A DNA stretch of 64,000 bases from Lumnitzera littorea (taxonomy: Eukaryota > Streptophyta > Magnoliopsida > Myrtales > Combretaceae), in the NCBI GenBank assembly GCA_024138015.1, contig JAMXBB010000007.1, positions 64,805,377 through 64,869,376 on the forward strand. Reading direction: 5' to 3'. The position numbers and the translations under genes were made by a program. Under the pieces are notes generated by a model, which was given only the letters and a program-made list of their open reading frames with translations, was not told the origin of the DNA and ran no database searches. Below are positions 59,521 through 64,000 of the stretch, piece by piece. The first letter of the stretch is position 1. Each line of letters starts with the position of its first letter.

Positions 59521-60860
59521 AATGTTTGGGCAATGCAATTTATATGCTTCTAAAAATTGAGGTCATAAAGCCATGCTTTTTCCATAATCATTTAGAAGCA
59601 TTATTTTGAAAGTTTTGACCCGTATGTCTCTCTTTATGCCATGCTATGCCATGGTATGCATTAGTAACTTAAGATTATCAATCGGTACAATCAATCTCCC
59701 GGTATAATTTAAACTAGTGATCTGATTATAGTTTTCGAACTCTCCATGGCGAAATTCTAATATCTTACTTGAGGTTCACTTAGGTGAACACTCGGAAGAT
59801 TGAGTTAGCAATCACTCAACTTCCCTAGTTAGCATAATCATTCGTACACAAATTATCACCCAACATAGCAGCATAACAGTTTAATTAAGATATAGTTACT
59901 ATCATTTAAAATTACCACATCAGCATCTACTATAGTAGCATATCAATTCACCCAAAATATACCCATATTCAATCATCACAGTATCAAACAGCACGCAGTG
60001 TTATGAGTAGCAATATATCTACTCCAAGCATGGGTTAAATCCACTTACCTAGGCTTAGCAATAGTGCAATATGCTATACTTCGTGACGTGGTAGGTCGAA
60101 TTCGAACTATTTTAAGCTTTCATTTTCGTATTTTTATACTTCATTTGATCATATTTTACTCATTTCTCATCTGATTTCAGTAAACTTTATATTGTTACGA
60201 TCATTATTTTGAGTATTATTAATATATATTAAGAATTAAGAATAATCAATATTGTTAAAAACCTAAAAATATCTTTTTCTCATTACGACTCGATTGTATG
60301 TTACCTTAACTCCGTAAGTAACTCGAGTAAGCTTTAGTATTAGACTAAAAACCCTAAAAATTATACTTTTCAAACTTATCCAGTAACACTTATTATACCC
60401 CAAAGTGTTTATTTGACACAGATTTAATAAACCTTCTAATAGTATTAGTTACTATATTACATATTAAGCTAATATATAGGTTTATACTAGGAAAATACAT
60501 AATCAATATTATACAAGCCTAATTAATTTTATGAAAAATCCTATAGACTCATAAAAATATGTAGTTTAGTTATTGATCACCAATTACACTAAATTAGCTA
60601 TTATCTATTTTTACGAAAATAACAGTTTTAGCTCTAAATTATGGAAAATTAAGGAAAATAAATAAATTTATGAGTGAGATAAAAATTAAATATTCTGAAT
60701 ATAATCATAAACATCCAAAAGTCTAAACAAGTAGGGCTCATTCATTAATTTCATCAAAAACTAATTATTTCAATAATTTGGTAAAACTAGTAGTTCTATT
60801 CAAAATAATTATAAAAAATAGTAAAATGCTTAATTTTTAAAATTCTTATTACCAAAATTA

Positions 60861-60886
60861 AATATATATATATATATATATATATT
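60861..60886. repeat. TA microsatellite
   Basis: A pure (TA)n run of about 26 bp in the AT-rich middle of the solo LTR. Confidence 0.9.
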
Positions 60887-61964
60887 AGGAGTATTACATA
60901 CAAAAATTGAGCTTGAAACAATATCATCTAATATTTATAAAAATTTATTCAATTTTCACCCAAATAGGGAACTTTCTTAAGGAACCTATATTTCCACTAA
61001 TTATTTAATTAAAATAAAATTACTACATAAATCTACACTTAAAATAATCTTAAAAAACCAAATTTCATAATTATTTGACAATATTTGATATTTTTAGCAA
61101 ATTTAATAAATTACAGGTGGAAAATTAGTTCACCTGAACTAGCCGACTCTAGTAACCACCTAGTTGCTGCTCCTTATTGGAGCACCTTTTCCGACTACCC
61201 TCTATTGGACCTCCAAGTCACTCTAACTCAAGTTGTGGTTTGGTACATGAACTGCCTTAGACCTATTCCGACTCTTTATTTTGTTCTATTTTTATTTTAT
61301 TTTATTTTCTAATTTATTTTTGATTTTTTAAAATTATGTTCTTGTGTTTTTAGGTTTTTAAAATATTGCAAATGAGGTTTGAGGTCTTATTTATAGACTT
61401 TTGGATTTTTTTGCATGAAAAAGTAAAATTACACATGTCATTTTTTTTTTACTTTTTCCTAGGTGCCATGTGTCATTTCTCATTAACCAAGTGTTGACTC
61501 ATCTTTTGTAATTAATCCTAGCTTGACACATCATTTTGTGACTCATCCATGCAATTTTTTTATTAATTTTTCATTATTTTACCTAATTTTGATAATTTAT
61601 TATTATTATATGTATATATTTAATATATATAATGTATATCACATGTAATACATATCTATTATATATAATTCAACTTCATTTATTATTTTTGAAAGTTAAT
61701 TAACTTATCTCTAATATCTCACTATATATAAAAGTTCGAATTTTATGATTATCGGTTTTATCAATAAATTAACGTTTTTTTCAAATTAATATTTTTATAT
61801 AGTTTATTTTGAGAAATTAACTTTACTTAAATTATTTTGTCTAATTTTTCTAACTTTTGCAGTGAAGTTTGAAATAAAACAGATATTATAGCTCGATGTC
61901 CTAAATTTAGGAGCTCGGATTCTAGAGTTATTGAACTAGTTGGAAAAAAACCTAGGGTATTACA

Positions 61965-62480
61965 CTTAACTAAGTCAAGGAGTGCTTCGCCCACCTTGGT
62001 TAGTCAACCTATAAGGGGCACGACCCAGTTCTCAATTCTTTTTAAGGTCTTAGATTGGTCAAAGAGCGCTTTACCTGCCTTGGTTAGTTAGCTTATAAAG
62101 GGCATGACTAAGTTCTCAATTCTTTTTAAGGTCTTAGCCAGCTCAAGGAGTACTTCGCCCGCCTTGGTTACTCAGCCTATAGGGGCTACAACTAAGTTCT
62201 CAATTCTTTTTAAGTCTTATTTGGGTCAAGGAGCGCTTTGCTGGCTTTGGTTAGTCAGCTCATAGAGAGTATGACTAAGTTCTTAATTCTTTTTAGGGTC
62301 TTAGTCGGGTTAAAGAGCACTTTGCCTGCCTTAGTTAGTTAGCGTATAGGGGGCACAACTAAGTTCTTAATTCTTTTTAGGTCTTAGCTATTTTAAGGAG
62401 TACTTCGTTTGCCTTGGTTTTGACCTCATAGGGGGTATGACCAAGTTCTCATTATTCTCTTTAGGGTTCTTGTTAGTTCA
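61965..62480. repeat. ~85-bp tandem array, right part (6 copies)
   Basis: This continues the array at 58270-58683 with the same unit and gives about 11 copies in total before the solo LTR insertion. 62480-62651 is the unique 3' segment before the polypurine tract and is homologous to 56890-57030. Confidence 0.9.
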
Positions 62481-62651
62481 CAAGGGTGCTACCTTTACCT
62501 TTATTCGTTTCAAGCTTATCATCACCAAAATTCTCAATGGACCAGTCCTATTATAGATAAATAGTTGTAATGTTTTTTAGGATAGAGTTATCCTGAGACA
62601 AAAACGGTGTTTCTTTCGTCTTTATGGCAAGTTTTACCCAAACCTCACTAT

Positions 62652-62664
62652 AAAAAGGGGCAGC
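62652..62664 (+). other. Polypurine tract of the outer Tat-like element
   Basis: aaaaaggggcagc lies directly before the TGTAGGCATGC start of LTR D, parallel to 57031-57044. Confidence 0.7.
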
Positions 62665-64000
62665 TGTAGGCATGCAAATTTTATCCCTTGTAGTTCTAAT
62701 TTTTGTTTTTTTTTTTTTTAAAGAGTCCTAATTCAAAAATTAAAAAAAAAATGATAAATGATAAAAATATAAAAAATTGGAAGAAAAGAAAAATTATAAA
62801 GATTTTTTTTAGGAAAATAGTTTTGAGAAAGAAAAAACAGTTTTGGGTTAATGGATTTAATTTAAGCTCGATTCAAATAGCTTTAGAGATTCACGTAGTT
62901 TAAGTATGATTTAATCGTACTGAATATCAAGACATAGGTCAATGGCTTAATAGTAAAACATATGAGTATTAGTATCGAATTAGTTTAAGGTCATGAGTTT
63001 GAATCCTATTAGACATATATGTGCTTTTTATTTTTCTTTCTTTCATTTTGTGAAAGTTGGTTGAGCGTATAGGATTCAAATCGATTTTGATTTTTATCAA
63101 ATTAGATTGGAACTGATATAAATGATTTAAATTTAATTTGATTTGATATGATTTAAAGATTTGTTTTTTGAGCTTTATGAATATCAATCGTATGGCATAA
63201 AAAAGGATGGTTTTACACACTCCACTTTTCAATCCATTCTTGCAATTCCATACACAATCGATGGCCCACTCACTGAATCAACCTCACATATGCCTTACAC
63301 TCTAACACGTTGCACCCACTCATTGAAGACACGAATAGCCATTACACATCACCAACGCCCACAACCCCCATACGTTCAAGCACTGACGTCACCTCCTTAA
63401 TCATAATGCAACACATAACCTAACAATCAAAACTCACAGCCCCCCTAATGCACCTACTAAACACCCTGACCCCATAGCACTTGATCGTCATGTTGATCAC
63501 ACAATCACTTGATTGTACAGACATTTGTTCCTCACTGCACACATCCACAATTAGCATTGCACACAACTTGTCTCCACAGTAGCACTACAATTACCATACA
63601 TACGAGTACGCTGTAGTCAATTCCAATACGACAGCATTACTCCATCTACGTCCTCAAACACGAATTGTAGCCCCATATTCACTGTTTTCACCATGCTGCA
63701 GCACACAACAGTCCACATATGTCTACTGCAGCATTGATCCACACATGTCCAGCTGTACGTTGTTAATCAAGTTCACTTGCATGGCAGCAGTCCATGAACA
63801 CATATACGGAGAATCAATTGCACCGCCCTGACGAATCCACGACTCCACTGATTAGACCAAGTACTTCATGCCACTGCTGCAACACATTCAACTAACAAGC
63901 CTATGCTCATAACTGACAGCAGCACATCCTAACGTCCCATTATCCATGCGCCAACCAAACTACTGTAGTATACTCCACGGATAGCACTTGATCTGCAACA
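62665..64000 (+). mobile_element. Ogre/Tat-like LTR D (3' LTR of the outer element), cut by the window end
   Basis: It starts TGTAGGCATGC and is collinear with LTR C from 47576 to about 49005. The C/A-rich half (63230-64000) aligns almost without gaps to 48280-49005, with mainly C/T and G/A differences. LTR C is 1762 bp, so about 430 bp of LTR D should lie beyond the window. Open frames at 62703-62903, 62969-63232 and 63161-63400 are not conserved against LTR C. Confidence 0.75.

Larger units (their letters stand above)
58684..61964 (+). mobile_element. 3.28-kb solo LTR inserted in the 85-bp array, with target duplication
   Basis: The ends are TGTCACATC at 58684 and GGGTATTACA at 61964. The flanking five bases are cttag (58679-58683) and cttaa (61965-61969). 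The sequence right of the LTR picks up the 85-bp repeat where the left side stopped. Length and TG..CA ends indicate a single long LTR with no internal genes. A 75-80 bp partial duplication lies at 59308-59520 and a (TA)n run at 60861-60886. Fragments of this family make up 1-1770. The small open frame at 61085-61312 lies in the GC-richer block and is not a gene. Confidence 0.8.

Noticed and set aside
61085..61312. 75-codon ORF in the GC-richer block of the solo LTR
   Set aside because: The sister copy at about 100-330 has no matching frame; LTR sequence explains it.

Overview
This is a gene-poor, AT-rich stretch of an angiosperm nuclear genome, almost certainly repeat-rich heterochromatin. 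Evidence: initiator-tRNA-Met and tRNA-Asp type primer-binding sites, plant-style LTRs, a CACTA transposon end, a hAT transposase remnant, and rearranged copies of a plant pararetrovirus (Caulimoviridae). I see no intact long open reading frame, no rRNA and no tRNA gene. Nearly all coding signal is decayed, with stops in frame. The species cannot be named from the sequence.

Layout. 1-1770: fragments of one long LTR family, joined in opposite orientations. 1771-7990: a nearly complete but dead Ty3/gypsy chromovirus-like element (truncated 5' LTR, PBS, gag, protease, RT, RNase H, integrase, PPT, 3' LTR). 7991-10577: AT-rich sequence with a minus-strand promoter-like site and the C-terminal end of a hAT transposase. 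10578-16104: a minus-strand Tekay/Del-type LTR holding two solo LTRs of the 1771-7990 family. 16471-19050: a further minus-strand LTR-like unit with a TATA box. 19183 onward: a CACTA transposon end, split by a 12-kb block of endogenous pararetrovirus (EPRV) fragments in both orientations and bracketed by a 193-bp direct repeat. 33.4-34.1 kb: another LTR of the 1771-7990 family. 34.7-37.0 kb: the only stretch with short, coding-looking, splice-bounded islands of host-gene type (minus strand, weak). 37411-40963: a solo Tekay/Del-type LTR with a target-site duplication. 41111-47575: a minus-strand Athila-like element. Its 5' LTR is cut at 47576 by Ogre/Tat-like elements that fill the rest of the window: LTR C 47576-49337, LTR A 49338-51950, an internal region with tandem arrays, LTR B 57045-58105, and LTR D from 62665 to the window end. 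A 3.28-kb solo LTR (58684-61964) sits inside the second tandem array.

The parts do not work together as a pathway. They record successive insertions. The most notable structure is the EPRV mosaic at 19.64-31.52 kb: leader, movement-protein, coat-protein, protease and reverse-transcriptase fragments of one petuvirus-like lineage abut head-to-head and tail-to-tail, giving long imperfect inverted repeats, all within a split CACTA element. Second is the set of Ogre/Tat-type elements whose 3' untranslated regions are built of 40-bp, 86-bp and 85-bp tandem arrays shared between two nested elements.

All comparisons were made by reading; percentages and boundaries are approximate unless a terminal motif fixes them.
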